NCBI GenBank assembly: GCA_028278465.1
Contig: JANQEF010000296.1
Span: 1-8,070, forward strand
Direction: 5' to 3'
Length of the DNA: 8,070 nt
Source: Dehalococcoidia bacterium
GTDB lineage: Bacteria > Chloroflexota > Dehalococcoidia > Lucifugimonadales > Lucifugimonadaceae
Below the pieces are notes generated by a model. The model had not been told where the DNA came from. It saw only the letters and a program-made list of their open reading frames with translations, and made no database searches. The translations under genes were made by a program, and so were the position numbers. The stretch's first letter is position 1; every line of letters begins with the position of its first letter. Shown here piece after piece: positions 1-6,523 of this stretch.

Positions 1-951
1 CGTCTCGTGCGGGCTTGCTGAGCCGTAGTAGCTGCCGACCAGCGTCTTCTGATTGCGCACAAGATCGACTAGGTTGATCCCGGCCGTCATGCCCTCGGGC
101 GCGAGGCCGACCAGCACGCCGGTGCCGCCTTTACGCACCGAGTCCATCATCTGCTCAGTGGTGACCGCGGCGCCGAACGTATCGAACGCGAAGTCGACGC
201 CGCCGTCTGTCAGCTCAAGGATCTTCTTCGCCGGGTCTTTGGAGCGAGAGTTGATCACGTCGGTTGCGCCGAACTTGTAGGTGAACTCGAGCTTGTGGTC
301 GTGGATGTCGACGGCGATGATCCGCGATGCGTTGAGCAGCTTCGCTCCCTGGATGGCGTTGAGGCCGACGCCACCTGCGCCGAAGACAGCGACGGTCATT
401 CCTGAGCGGATGTTTGGCTGGTTGATGACACCGCCGACCCCGGTGGTGACAGAACAGCCGATCAGGCACGCGACGTCCATAGGCACGTCGTCGCCGATCA
501 CATAGCAGGCCTGGTGCGGCACGACGATGCTCTCGGCGAAGACGCCAAGCTTTGCGAACTGGTGGACGTCGGCGCCGTCCGAGTCTTTCAGCCGGAAGGT
601 GCCGTCGTACTGGCGCGTGCCGGTGAGGCGATTGGTGTCACAGATCTGCGGCGAGCCGGAGCGGCACGAGCGGCAGTGACCGCAGTTGGGCACGAACGAG
701 AGGATGCAGCGGTCGCCGGGCTTGACCGATGTGACGCCGTCGCCTACCTCTTCGACGATGCCCGCGCCTTCGTGTCCGAGCACGATGGGCATTGGGAACG
801 ATGTCTGGCCGAGCATCACATGGTGGTCCGAGGCACAGACGCCCGCGGCAGCCATCCGCACCTTCACCTCGCCAGGCTTCGGCGACTCCTGTTCCAGGTC
901 GACTATAGGCATAGCCACGTTGGGCTCGTATAGAACCGCTGCTTTTACCAT
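1..951 (-). CDS. Zinc-dependent alcohol dehydrogenase (MDR superfamily, class III / NDMA-dependent-like), 3' end outside window
   Basis: An open frame of 317 codons runs from an ATG at 951 to the left edge without a stop. About 50 C-terminal residues of a usual ~370-residue enzyme should be missing. The protein would oxidise an alcohol, or reduce the aldehyde, with NAD(H) in the cytoplasm. Visible motifs: a GroES-like N-terminal domain with catalytic zinc ligands C39, H60-E61 and C166 (in GCSVTTG); S41 and H44, matching the Ser/His proton relay of horse liver ADH; four structural-zinc cysteines C90, C93, C96 and C104; a Rossmann motif GAGGVG at 191-196; and D215 at the end of the next strand, which favours NAD over NADP. 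Overall the sequence resembles the class III/NDMA-dependent branch, but the substrate cannot be read from it. The ribosome site before the ATG is weak, with only a purine-rich AAGAA-type stretch. A terminator at 1072-1106 separates the gene from the upstream Rdx gene, so it probably has its own promoter within 952-1071, where I could not pick a convincing one. Confidence 0.93.
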   Translation of the reverse strand, partial: MVKAAVLYEPNVAMPIVDLEQESPKPGEVKVRMAAAGVCASDHHVMLGQTSFPMPIVLGHEGAGIVEEVGDGVTSVKPGDRCILSFVPNCGHCRSCRSGSPQICDTNRLTGTRQYDGTFRLKDSDGADVHQFAKLGVFAESIVVPHQACYVIGDDVPMDVACLIGCSVTTGVGGVINQPNIRSGMTVAVFGAGGVGLNAIQGAKLLNASRIIAVDIHDHKLEFTYKFGATDVINSRSKDPAKKILELTDGGVDFAFDTFGAAVTTEQMMDSVRKGGTGVLVGLAPEGMTAGINLVDLVRNQKTLVGSYYGSASPHET

Positions 952-1071
952 TTGTTGTTCTTATTTGCTAGTCAGCTAAGGTGAATTGCGGAGTGTCGGT
1001 CGCGATGAAAACTGATCGTAACCTATGTTCTCTTGAGGAGCCGTGACCGATGGAGGCGCTACTGGGAGCCA

Positions 1072-1106
1072 ACGAAAAGCGGGATGACCTTTCTGGCCAT
1101 CCCGCT
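1072..1106 (-). terminator. Rho-independent terminator of the SelW/Rdx-family gene
   Basis: A perfect 9-bp inverted repeat, AGCGGGATG (1078-1086) and CATCCCGCT (1098-1106), can be extended inward by two further C-G pairs past one mismatch, leaving the loop TTTCT. Read on the minus strand, the stem is followed at once by TTTTCGTT, a short U-rich tail. The stem starts about 20 bases after the stop codon at 1127-1129. On the plus strand there is no T tract, so it should act on minus-strand transcripts and insulate the alcohol dehydrogenase gene. Confidence 0.8.
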
Positions 1107-1126
1107 GTTGCTCAAAGAGTGTTGTC

Positions 1127-1408
1127 CTAGCTGGTCTGGATAACCGCTCCGGACTGGATCATGTTGGCGACCTGCGCCTTGATGTCCTTGACCTCCATGA
1201 TGTGCGGGGAGGCGCCCTTCTCCTTCTTGTCCCAGAGGACGCGTCCGTCCACCGTCACGGTGAACACGCCGCTGGCGCCGGGCTTGAGGCTGATCGCCAG
1301 CGCCGGTCCGGCGGCCTGGAACAGCTCGCTGGCCATGTAGGCGGCAAGGTTGGCGTATCCGCACGGCACGCAGTACTCGATCTCGGCTTCCATCTTCCAG
1401 TCGGCCAT
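1127..1408 (-). CDS. SelT/SelW/SelH (Rdx) family thioredoxin-like protein, Cys form
   Basis: This 93-residue protein has the layout of the Rdx family (selenoprotein W-like): a first beta strand ending in Y12-C13-V-P-C16-G-Y, then a helix, then a strand/turn segment GVFTVTVDGRVLWDKKEKG near residues 47-65, and a C-terminal helix. The CxxC is the redox-active site. Animal homologues often carry selenocysteine at the second position, whereas here C16 is an ordinary cysteine (no in-frame TGA). The expected role is thiol redox chemistry in the cytosol; the partner is unknown. The frame extends upstream to a TTG at 1426, but the ATG at 1408 has GGAGG at 1415-1419, so this start is preferred. The gene ends about 20 bases before a strong terminator and starts 90 bases after the DUF1643 stop on the same strand. 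It is therefore either a monocistron or the last gene of a two-gene unit. Confidence 0.88.
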   Translation of the reverse strand: MADWKMEAEIEYCVPCGYANLAAYMASELFQAAGPALAISLKPGASGVFTVTVDGRVLWDKKEKGASPHIMEVKDIKAQVANMIQSGAVIQTS

Positions 1409-1414
1409 AGTCAA

Positions 1415-1419
1415 CCTCC
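1415..1419 (-). promoter_or_regulatory. Shine-Dalgarno GGAGG that fixes the Rdx gene start
   Basis: On the minus strand GGAGG is followed by TTGACT and then ATG at 1408, a spacing of 6 bases. The longer TTG start at 1426 would place this motif inside the coding region and has no comparable site before it. Confidence 0.75.
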
Positions 1420-1498
1420 GGTTCAAATTGCAGGTTCCGATTCGGACACCTTCGGTAATAGACGGTTCATCCTAACACGGCGACCTTTGAGGCCGATG

Positions 1499-2020
1499 TC
1501 ACGCAGATGCCGGCAGGAGATCAGCCCGAGACGGCAGGTAGAGAGGATGGCGCGGCTCGCCCGTCCGGTTCAGGCCGAAGTGAAACGGCCGCACACTCAG
1601 TCGTCTTAGCAGCGTTCGCACCTCGTCTGCCCTGCCGCCTAGCAAACCGTGATTGCCCCACGCAGTCACGACCATGCCTGCGCCGAGCACGCTCTCAGCG
1701 ATCATCTCATCGTTGCGGGGGCCGACAGGATCCGCCGCGGCCTGCAATGCGCTCGGCTCGGTCGCCCGCAGCGCGAACAGGTTCACCACGGAGAGTTCGC
1801 TCGCGCCCCAGCGGCTGGCGAACTGCCTGCACCGCCTGATCGTCGGATCGTCCGCCTCGGCGTCGGCGGTCGAAGGGTTGAGCATGATGAACAGACAGGG
1901 CCGATCCGCACCATGACCAGATCGAAGCCGGCGGGTGAGCCGGTAGCGATACCGCCCGCACTCGCTGAACAGCGCGGAATCGGCGGTGACCGACGTTGCG
2001 GATGATCTGCTAACACGCAA
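1499..2020 (-). CDS. DUF1643 family protein
   Basis: The 173-residue sequence matches the DUF1643 pattern along its whole length: FSECGRYRYRLTR (18-30), the signature MLNPSTADAEADDPTIRRC (46-64), FASRWG (67-72), VVNLFALRAT (78-87), DPVG-RND (97-104), a WG-containing strand (AWGNHG, 120-125), and a C-terminal G-PRHPLYL (154-162). The biochemical function of the family is not established. The conserved Asn, Asp and His residues in NPSTA, DDPT and RHPL would be the natural candidates for an active or binding site. The only usable start in frame is a TTG at 2020, with GGAG about 9 bases upstream on the minus strand; no in-frame ATG lies near the N-terminus. The gene is divergent from the acetyltransferase gene across 84 bases and lies 90 bases upstream of the Rdx gene on the same strand. 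Confidence 0.85.
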   Translation of the reverse strand: MRVSRSSATSVTADSALFSECGRYRYRLTRRLRSGHGADRPCLFIMLNPSTADAEADDPTIRRCRQFASRWGASELSVVNLFALRATEPSALQAAADPVGPRNDEMIAESVLGAGMVVTAWGNHGLLGGRADEVRTLLRRLSVRPFHFGLNRTGEPRHPLYLPSRADLLPASA

Positions 2021-2104
2021 GAAGGTATACTCCGCGACTCCGCCCGATCACGCTTCCTGGCGTCGGGCGACCGGCCGCCCGGCCGGAGACGACTGGAGGT
2101 TTCA
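2021..2104. promoter_or_regulatory. Divergent promoter spacer between the DUF1643 and acetyltransferase genes
   Basis: This 84-base spacer must drive both divergent genes. On the plus strand TATACT at 2026-2031 is one base from the sigma-70 -10 consensus, and would give a leader of roughly 65-70 bases for the acetyltransferase gene. I see no good -35 at the right distance, so the promoter call is weak. GGAGG at 2095-2099 is a clear ribosome site five bases before the ATG at 2105. The leader also contains two mutually exclusive GC-rich hairpins (separate entry). Confidence 0.35.
2062..2086 (+). repeat. Overlapping, mutually exclusive inverted repeats in the acetyltransferase leader
   Basis: Hairpin A pairs CGGGCG (2064-2069) with CGCCCG (2076-2081) around the loop ACCGGC; one T-G and one G-C pair at the base extend it to 2062-2083. 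Hairpin B pairs CCGGCC (2071-2076) with GGCCGG (2081-2086) around the loop GCCC. The two share bases 2071-2083, so only one can form at a time. They lie 9 bases upstream of the GGAGG ribosome site. No T run follows, so neither is a standard intrinsic terminator. GC-rich DNA yields such pairings by chance fairly often, so a function is not established. Confidence 0.45.
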
Positions 2105-2716
2105 ATGGCCCAGGTTGAACTGCGACAGGTTACACGCGAGGACGTTGCGCGGATTGGCGAGTGGCTCGAAGACCCGGAGGTTGCCGAGGCATGGTTCGGC
2201 CGCTACACCTACGGTGACGTCGCCCACCTGGGCTACGACCCGGCGGCGATGGTCAACGCCACGCAGGCCGAGTGGGATGAGGTGTTCCACGACCCGCACC
2301 ACCAGCCGCATCGCGACATCTTCTCGATCTACACGCTCGAGGACGAACACGTTGGCGAAGGCCAGCTCTCGATCGACGAGGCACTGGGAGACGCGCAGCT
2401 TTCCGTGCTGATCGGCCGCAAGGACATGTGGCACTCCGGCCTCGGCACCGCCGCGGTGCTGGCGATGCTGGAGCACATCTTCGAGCACCTGCAGCTGCAC
2501 CGGGCGTGGGTCGACGTGCCCGAGTACAACATGGCCGCAAGAGGGATGTTCGAGAGCATCGGGTTCCAGCACGAGGGCACGCTGCGCCAGAGTCGGCCGC
2601 ATGAGGGAGCACGCCACAACTCGGCAATCCTGGGGATGCTTGTAGACGAGTATGAACGCCACTACCCGGACGGCGTGACCAGCCACGTCATCGACTGGGA
2701 CAAGCAGCGGATCTAG
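2105..2716 (+). CDS. GNAT family N-acetyltransferase (RimJ/RimL-like)
   Basis: The 203-residue protein has a GNAT fold pattern: an N-terminal strand VELRQVTREDV, a GEGQLSI strand (84-90), motif A LSVLIGRKDMWHSGLGTAAV (99-118) for acetyl-CoA pyrophosphate binding, motif B around N142-MAARGMFESIGF (143-154), and a closing strand. The first position of the classical Q/R-x-x-G-x-G signature is Trp109, as in many RimJ/RimL-like members where a W-G-K-G-type loop replaces it. It should transfer an acetyl group from acetyl-CoA to an amine, but the acceptor (small molecule, peptide or protein N-terminus) cannot be inferred. The ATG at 2105 is fixed by GGAGG at 2095-2099. The gene converges on thrC, and its TAG stop overlaps the thrC stop within CTAG at 2713-2716. 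Confidence 0.88.
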   Translation: MAQVELRQVTREDVARIGEWLEDPEVAEAWFGRYTYGDVAHLGYDPAAMVNATQAEWDEVFHDPHHQPHRDIFSIYTLEDEHVGEGQLSIDEALGDAQLSVLIGRKDMWHSGLGTAAVLAMLEHIFEHLQLHRAWVDVPEYNMAARGMFESIGFQHEGTLRQSRPHEGARHNSAILGMLVDEYERHYPDGVTSHVIDWDKQRI

Positions 2717-3909
2717 GCTTTCCCGGCCTCCGCCAGCGCAGGCCCGAGGACGTCGAGATACTTCAGGGCCGAGCCGGTGTTCAGCAGCACCACCCTCTCG
2801 TCTCGCCCGACTTCACCTGACTTAAGCAGCTGCTCAAGCGCAGCGAGGGTCGCTCCGCCCTCCGGCGCGGCGAAGATCCCCTCGTGCGCCGCCATCCGAC
2901 TGACCGCCGTCACCATGCTGTCGTCGTCAACCGTCACCGCGGTCCCGCCACTCTCCCTGACAGCCCGCAGCACCAGGAAGTCACCGACAGCGGCGGGCAC
3001 GCGCATGCCAGCAGCGAGCGTTTTCGGATCGGGGAACGGGTCGGCGAACTCTTTATCTTCCCGGTAGGCAGTGACTATCGGCGCGCATCCTTCCGCCTGC
3101 ACGCACACCATGCGCGGACGCTCAGAGCCGATCCAGCCCAGCGCTTCCATCTCGTCGAGCGCCTTCCAGATGCCAACGATGCCGGTGCCACCGCCGGTCG
3201 GATAGACGATCACATCCGGCACCTCAAATCCCAGCTGCTCGACGATCTCGTAGCCCATCGTCTTCTTGCCTTCGGCGCGATACGGCTCACGCAGCGTCGA
3301 GACATCGAACAGGCCGTGCTTTTCCGCCGCTTCGCCGGACAGCTTTCCGGCGTCCGTGATGAAGCCCTTCACCAGATTGAGCTGAGCGCCGTATGCAACA
3401 CACTCGAGCTGGTTGGCGCTCGGCGCGTCTTCTGGCATGAAGACGTGCGCTTCCATGCCAGCTTTGGCAGCGTACGCGGACATGGCGCCCGCCGCGTTGC
3501 CAGCCGACGGCATGGTGAGCTTTTTCAGCCCGAGCTGGTGCGCCACCGAGACGGCTGCGGAGAGGCCACGGGCCTTGAACGAGCCGGTCGGGTTGACGCC
3601 CTCGTCCTTGATGAAGAGCCGTTCCATCCTGAGCGTCTCTCCGAGTCGGCCGGCATGGAAGAGCGGTGTGAAACCTTCACCCAGCGTGATGATGCTCTCC
3701 GGCCGCTCGACCGGCATCACCTCTTCATAACGCCACATGTTCGCAGCGCGGCCAGGCAAGGCGTCCGGCGTCAGCGTCTTAGCGGCGTTTTGCAGGTCGT
3801 AGCGGGCGTAGAGCGGCTTGCCGTCGTCGGGACAGAGCCGCATCGGCTCCCGGTGCGAGTAGGTCTTGCCGCAGAGCGTGCATTCGAGATGGGTGATGTG
3901 AGACGGCAT
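2713..3909 (-). CDS. thrC: Threonine synthase
   Basis: A PLP-dependent fold type II enzyme converting O-phospho-L-homoserine to L-threonine, the last step of threonine synthesis in the cytosol. In numbering from the ATG at 3909 the protein has 398 residues, normal for the bacterial/archaeal class with a zinc-ribbon N-terminus. An N-terminal segment carries C10-x-x-C13 and C26-P-D-D-G before the typical ARYDL; the fourth ribbon cysteine is an Asp (D29). The PLP lysine is K112 in NPTGSFKARG. PSAGNAAGA (134-142) binds the substrate/PLP region, and GGGTG (239-243) is the phosphate-binding loop. The C-terminus has the expected EGGATLAAL and LNTGSALKY motifs. The frame continues to a TTG at 3972 (419 residues), but that start has no ribosome site and adds 21 residues before the zinc ribbon. 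The ATG at 3909 also has only a modest AAAGA-type site. The stop overlaps that of the convergent acetyltransferase gene. Confidence 0.93.
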   Translation of the reverse strand: MPSHITHLECTLCGKTYSHREPMRLCPDDGKPLYARYDLQNAAKTLTPDALPGRAANMWRYEEVMPVERPESIITLGEGFTPLFHAGRLGETLRMERLFIKDEGVNPTGSFKARGLSAAVSVAHQLGLKKLTMPSAGNAAGAMSAYAAKAGMEAHVFMPEDAPSANQLECVAYGAQLNLVKGFITDAGKLSGEAAEKHGLFDVSTLREPYRAEGKKTMGYEIVEQLGFEVPDVIVYPTGGGTGIVGIWKALDEMEALGWIGSERPRMVCVQAEGCAPIVTAYREDKEFADPFPDPKTLAAGMRVPAAVGDFLVLRAVRESGGTAVTVDDDSMVTAVSRMAAHEGIFAAPEGGATLAALEQLLKSGEVGRDERVVLLNTGSALKYLDVLGPALAEAGKA

Positions 3910-4022
3910 GAGTTCTTTTGTGAATTCGGCGATTGAGAAAACGGGCTGAACGTGAAGCTCGGCCGCTGACAAAGCGCAGGGAATGTTAACCCGCGAAGCG
4001 GCACCGAATCTGCGCCATCGCG

Positions 4023-6326
4023 CTACTGTTCAGACTGCGCTTCCCTCTCAGCCAACACCGCCGCCGCGTCGATCGGCACCGGACGCCACGCCACACGACG
4101 TGGCACAAAGCTACTGTCGATCGCCTGCCGCAGGCTGCTGCCGTCTGCGTCGAGCAGCCAGAGCGCGCCCGTGACCCGGTCGACAACCGCCGCTTCGGAG
4201 TTGTCCGGCGCCCAGGCTGCGAGGTACGCCTGAAACGGCATCGGGATGAAACCGACAATTTCGCCGGTTTCGCTATCGAGTACAACGAGGCTCTGGTCTC
4301 CGCCACTGTCGTTGTCAACCGCCAGCACGAAGTCGCCGTCATCCGACCAGCCGAACGCCGAAAGGCCAGCTCGCCCGAGAAGCCCCGGTGGCCAAGAGCC
4401 GTCGGCAGCCACCACGCTGATGTCGACGTCGGAGGCGCTGCGGGAGTTCGTGAAGATGATCTGTGAGCCGTCCGGCGACCACCAGGGGAGCAGGTGCAGG
4501 ACCTCGTCGTCATCAGACAGCTTCGTGGTGTCTTCGAGCGTCAACGGTTCGATGTTGCCCTGGTCGTCCGGCTGCGGCAGGTCAGCGACGTGCACCTGCC
4601 AGTTCGGTTCGGTCGTGACCACGAAAGCGATCTTCGTGCCCTCCGGCGATATGGCGGGCATCGTGGAACCCTCCGGGATATCGATGAGCTGCCGGATGTT
4701 GCCGGTCTCGATGTCGATGTCGTAGACCTGCAGCGTCCCGGTCACATTCGAGGCGTATGCGAGACGACTGCCATCCGGCCACCAGGCCGGGGCCAGCTCG
4801 ATGCCGGCATCGACGTCCAGCTCGTCGGAGAGCGACAGGATGTCGGCGTTCTCAAGATCGATCAGCAGGATCCCGGCGTCTACAGCGCTCGAGACCTCGA
4901 TCGCCAGCAGGTCGCTGGAGCGGTCGCGAATCGTCACGTCGGCCGATGCGGTCAGCTCCGACAGGTTTCCGGCCGCGCCCGCAGGAACCGTGGCAATCAC
5001 GGCGCCGGGGAACTCGCCTGTCTCGAACCCGGCGGTGAAGATACCGCTACTGACCGTTCCGCCGCCGTCCGAGCTCCAGAAGATGTCGACGCCGTCGATG
5101 ACGTTGCCGAACTCATCGAGCACCGCAGCCTGGAACGGGTTGCTTGCGCCGACGGGGATCGAGTCTGTGAGCGGTGTTAGGAAGATCTCAGTAGCGACGC
5201 CGGGCAGGATGTCGACTTCGACCTCGGTGTGCGAGCGCACTCGCTCCAGTTCCCCGATTGCCATGAGCAGCGGACCCGTCGCAGAGACGGCCGCCCCGGC
5301 GGGTGTGAAGACTCCCTCCGCGGTCACCTCGCCGTAAGAGTCGTCTACGAGCTGCCACTCCACCGACTCCAGGTCCAGCTCGTTCCCGAAACGGTCGAAG
5401 GCCTGCGCCGTGAGCATCACAGGCGTGCCAACAGCCGCCTCGTCGGGAGTGGCGGTCACGTCCACACGGTCGAGGATGCCGGTCGTGATGTTGCCGGGAA
5501 TGGTCCGCGTAAGCGTGTCCTGCCCGACGCTGACGCTCACTTCGACAAGCGTCTGCTCGGACTCGGTTGGCAACCTTCCCGCACGGAACTCTCCACCGGC
5601 CAGCACGGCATCGACTCCGCCGCGGGTTACGGTCCACTCGACGTCCGGCTCTGGCAACACATGTCCCTGCCGGTCTGTGGCGATCACGTCGATGTCTACC
5701 CTGCTGTTCACCCGCAGGTTGATCGTCGGCGGCTCGATGTTCAGAAAGTGAAGCGGTCCGTAGACGATCTCGACCGGCAGTTCGAGGCTGGCCGTCTCGC
5801 CCAGGCGTTCATATTCGACGGTGACGGCATCGGTGTGCACGCCGACGTCAGGTCCGGCGATGAATGTCCCGTCATCGAGAACCTCGCCCACGGATTCCTC
5901 CGATGTCCAGACGAACGGCGCGTCCGGCACCGGGTTGCCCAGCGCGTCGAACGCCGATGCCTGGAACTGCTGCCGCTCACCGCTCTCAAGAACCACCCTC
6001 GACGGTTCGACGGTGATCCATCCAGCCTCGCCGGGCTCCAGCGAAACTTGCCGCTCCGACAAGGCTGTGGAGCTCCCTCTCGACGCCGTCAGCCGAACGG
6101 TGAAGTCACGTGCGTCCTGGTAGGTGTGGGTCGGCGTGCGGTCGGTGCTGGTGGCGCCGTCCCCGAACTCCCAGAGGAATGTGACGTCTTCCGACTCCTC
6201 AACAGGAGTGAAGCTGATCTCGTGCGGGACAGGGCCGCCGTCCGAGGACGTCGTGAAGTCGGCTACCGGCGGCGATAAACTGCAGGCAGCGGCGGCGAAG
6301 ATCGCTGCGAACAGCCCCGTCGACAT
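4023..6326 (-). CDS. Predicted lipoprotein: PKD domain, four Big-like domains and a TolB/PD40-type beta-propeller
   Basis: A 767-residue exported protein. The N-terminus GLFAAIFAAAAC15-S is a short hydrophobic segment ending in a lipobox-like AAAC, so the mature protein probably starts at C15 as a lipid-anchored surface protein. Residues ~21-97 form a PKD domain (WEFGDG at 52-57, PTHTY at 65-69). Residues ~104-470 hold four tandem Big/invasin-like domains with a 91-93-residue period. Residues ~480-750 form a TolB/PD40-type propeller with blade motifs W-P-D-G-S (516), S-P-E-G-T (560), S-P-D-G-S (617), S-D-D-G (661), A-P-D-N-S (706) and a last A-W-R-P (746). No catalytic residues are recognisable. 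The likely role is binding, adhesion or envelope scaffolding; the ligand is unknown. It is not TolB itself: there is no Tol-Pal context and the N-terminal half differs. The ATG at 6326 is the first ordinary start in the frame, but it lacks a good ribosome site and a charged n-region (see findings). It lies 113 bases upstream of thrC on the same strand. Confidence 0.85.
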   Translation of the reverse strand: MSTGLFAAIFAAAACSLSPPVADFTTSSDGGPVPHEISFTPVEESEDVTFLWEFGDGATSTDRTPTHTYQDARDFTVRLTASRGSSTALSERQVSLEPGEAGWITVEPSRVVLESGERQQFQASAFDALGNPVPDAPFVWTSEESVGEVLDDGTFIAGPDVGVHTDAVTVEYERLGETASLELPVEIVYGPLHFLNIEPPTINLRVNSRVDIDVIATDRQGHVLPEPDVEWTVTRGGVDAVLAGGEFRAGRLPTESEQTLVEVSVSVGQDTLTRTIPGNITTGILDRVDVTATPDEAAVGTPVMLTAQAFDRFGNELDLESVEWQLVDDSYGEVTAEGVFTPAGAAVSATGPLLMAIGELERVRSHTEVEVDILPGVATEIFLTPLTDSIPVGASNPFQAAVLDEFGNVIDGVDIFWSSDGGGTVSSGIFTAGFETGEFPGAVIATVPAGAAGNLSELTASADVTIRDRSSDLLAIEVSSAVDAGILLIDLENADILSLSDELDVDAGIELAPAWWPDGSRLAYASNVTGTLQVYDIDIETGNIRQLIDIPEGSTMPAISPEGTKIAFVVTTEPNWQVHVADLPQPDDQGNIEPLTLEDTTKLSDDDEVLHLLPWWSPDGSQIIFTNSRSASDVDISVVAADGSWPPGLLGRAGLSAFGWSDDGDFVLAVDNDSGGDQSLVVLDSETGEIVGFIPMPFQAYLAAWAPDNSEAAVVDRVTGALWLLDADGSSLRQAIDSSFVPRRVAWRPVPIDAAAVLAEREAQSEQ
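4917..6017 (-). repeat. Four tandem Big-like domain repeats within the lipoprotein
   Basis: Four copies of one pattern follow each other at residues ~104-190, 195-280, 288-372 and 380-466. Each starts with a strand like VEPSRVVLESGERQQFQA and continues to a signature A-x-D-x-x-G-(N/H) followed by a Trp strand: AFDALGNPVPDAPFVW (125), ATDRQGHVLPEPDVEW (216), AFDRFGNELDLESVEW (309) and VLDEFGNVIDGVDIFW (402). A G-x-F-x-A/P turn follows in each copy (DGTFIAG, GGEFRAG, EGVFTPA, SGIFTAG). Spacing between signatures is 91, 93 and 93 residues. The copies are diverged rather than recently duplicated. Confidence 0.8.
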
Positions 6327-6499
6327 GAGAAGCCGATTCCGGACGCGCAGGACAGGACCGGCTATCGAACGCAGGGAGGGATTTGGCTGGTTCAGGCTTG
6401 GAATAGGTCGGGGTCCGTGGAGTTCGTGAAACAGGACTGCTGGCGTCCACTTTATTGGAATCGATTGCCGGGCGTTGATCGGCCGTTTCGGGCCGACTA

Positions 6500-6523
6500 C
6501 CGGCAGTTGCCGCTACCTGCCGG
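6500..6523. repeat. Perfect 7-bp inverted repeat, possible operator or hairpin
   Basis: CCGGCAG (6500-6506) and CTGCCGG (6517-6523) are exact reverse complements around a 10-base loop. The repeat follows a smaller one at 6480-6495 after four bases. Its position in a divergent promoter region would suit a dimeric regulator, but only one copy is present and the sequence is GC-rich, so a chance origin is possible. Confidence 0.4.

Noticed and set aside
2725..2744. GGCCT/AGGCC inverted repeat just after the shared stop codons, as a possible bidirectional terminator
   Set aside because: The stem is only 5 bp, lies inside the thrC coding sequence, and has no T tract on either strand.
2884..3936. 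A 350-codon plus-strand open frame opposite thrC
   Set aside because: It lies antisense to a clearly homologous gene, its translation is rich in Arg/His with no recognisable domain, and long antisense frames are expected opposite GC-rich codon usage.
3910..4022. A threonine attenuator or leader peptide before thrC
   Set aside because: No short frame rich in Thr/Ile codons and no terminator/antiterminator pair is visible; TAACAT near 3984 resembles a -10 box but has no matching -35.
5229..6278. A 349-codon plus-strand open frame opposite the lipoprotein gene
   Set aside because: Same reason: an antisense shadow of a GC-rich coding region, without domain, ribosome site or plausible composition.
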